From Deltaproteobacteria bacterium (GTDB lineage: Bacteria; Desulfobacterota; Desulfobaccia; Desulfobaccales; 0-14-0-80-60-11): DNA of 5,363 nt. A model generated the notes under the pieces. The model saw nothing but the letters and a program-made list of their open reading frames with translations, had not been told where the DNA came from and did no database searches. Location: contig VGSO01000213.1 of NCBI GenBank assembly GCA_016874945.1, forward strand, positions 1 to 5,363, written 5' to 3'. Every line of letters starts with the position of its first letter. Position 1 is the stretch's first letter. A program made the translations under genes and the position numbers. Of the stretch, positions 5,259-5,363 are shown in pieces.

Positions 5259-5281
5259 GTAGCCGCAGGCTTCAGCCTGCG
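5259..5281 (+). repeat. REP-like palindrome with GTAG foot (copy 2)
   Basis: GTAG (5259-5262) is followed by a stem CGCAGGCT (5264-5271) pairing with AGCCTGCG (5274-5281), 8 bp with a nominal TC loop. It shares the CAGGCT core with copy 1 but differs at the outer stem in a compensated way (CGCAGG/CCTGCG instead of CACAGG/CCTGTG), so pairing is preserved. Confidence 0.75.
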
Positions 5282-5284
5282 CCG

Positions 5285-5309
5285 GCACAGGCTGGAAAGC
5301 CTGTGCTAC
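5285..5309 (-). repeat. REP-like palindrome with GTAG foot, inverted (copy 3)
   Basis: GCACAGGCT (5285-5293) and AGCCTGTGC (5298-5306) form a 9-bp stem with a GGAA loop, followed by CTAC, which is GTAG on the minus strand. With copy 2 it makes a head-to-head pair, GTAGC at 5259 and GCTAC ending at 5309, the arrangement known as a BIME. On the minus strand it nearly equals copy 1. Confidence 0.78.
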
Positions 5310-5363
5310 CGGATATTTCTTTAAGCAACATGGGAAAATCGCAGCCTCAAAATGAATTTTGCA

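Larger units (their letters stand above)
5248..5363 (+). repeat. Possible MITE-like element bounded by a 9-bp inverted repeat
   Basis: TGCAAAATT (5248-5256) and AATTTTGCA (5355-5363) are exact reverse complements, and the right arm reaches the last base of the window. The space between has no gene and contains the paired REP-like palindromes. A short AT-ended inverted repeat around non-coding DNA resembles a miniature inverted-repeat element, but the right border and any target duplication are out of view. Confidence 0.35.

Noticed and set aside
5233..5262. AAAGGAG followed by an ATG at 5257, considered as a small gene start
   Set aside because: The ATG is followed directly by TAG, so there is no reading frame.

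Overview
The window looks like chromosomal DNA from a GC-rich bacterium. The best guess is a Desulfobacterota (deltaproteobacterial) lineage, possibly near Desulfobacca or Syntrophobacterales. This rests on the style of the CarD, PIN/TRAM and YchF proteins, the high GC content, the strong AGGAGGTGA-type ribosome binding sites on two genes, and the many short palindromic repeats. It is an impression from reading, not a database result. All recognised genes lie on the plus strand.

Layout. (a) 2-292: the last 96 codons of an AmmeMemoRadiSam-system radical SAM protein (amrS), cut by the window edge. (b) 293-1214: an AT-rich insert holding one gene for a trypsin-fold serine-protease-like protein. 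It is bracketed by TTTTCTG/CAGAAAA heptamer repeats in inverted orientation, and its stop codon overlaps the next start by one base. (c) 1214-2305: ychF, a conserved ribosome-associated P-loop ATPase. (d) 2374-2859 and 3031-4047: a CarD/CdnL-type RNA-polymerase-binding regulator followed by a membrane-anchored PIN/TRAM protein, each with a strong Shine-Dalgarno sequence. (e) 4048-4256: a dense non-coding segment with a long GC-rich hairpin, quadruplex-type motifs on both strands, a 10-bp tandem repeat and one REP-like palindrome. (f) 4257-5213: an RluD-type 23S rRNA pseudouridine synthase. (g) 5214-5363: an inverted pair of REP-like palindromes (BIME-like) inside a short inverted repeat that reaches the window edge.

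The backbone genes are housekeeping: translation-associated ATPase, transcription initiation, RNA-binding/nuclease fold, and rRNA modification. The unusual material is the AT-rich protease-like cassette and the repeats. Two points stand out. First, the 7-bp repeat forms the C-terminal codons of the protease-like gene just before ychF, so gain of one unit would fuse that ORF in frame to ychF and loss of one would run it across the ychF start. Second, REP-like hairpins carrying a GTAG foot flank the pseudouridine synthase gene, as expected of sequences mobilised by a RAYT-type (TnpA-REP) transposase encoded elsewhere. No complete undescribed multi-gene system is visible.
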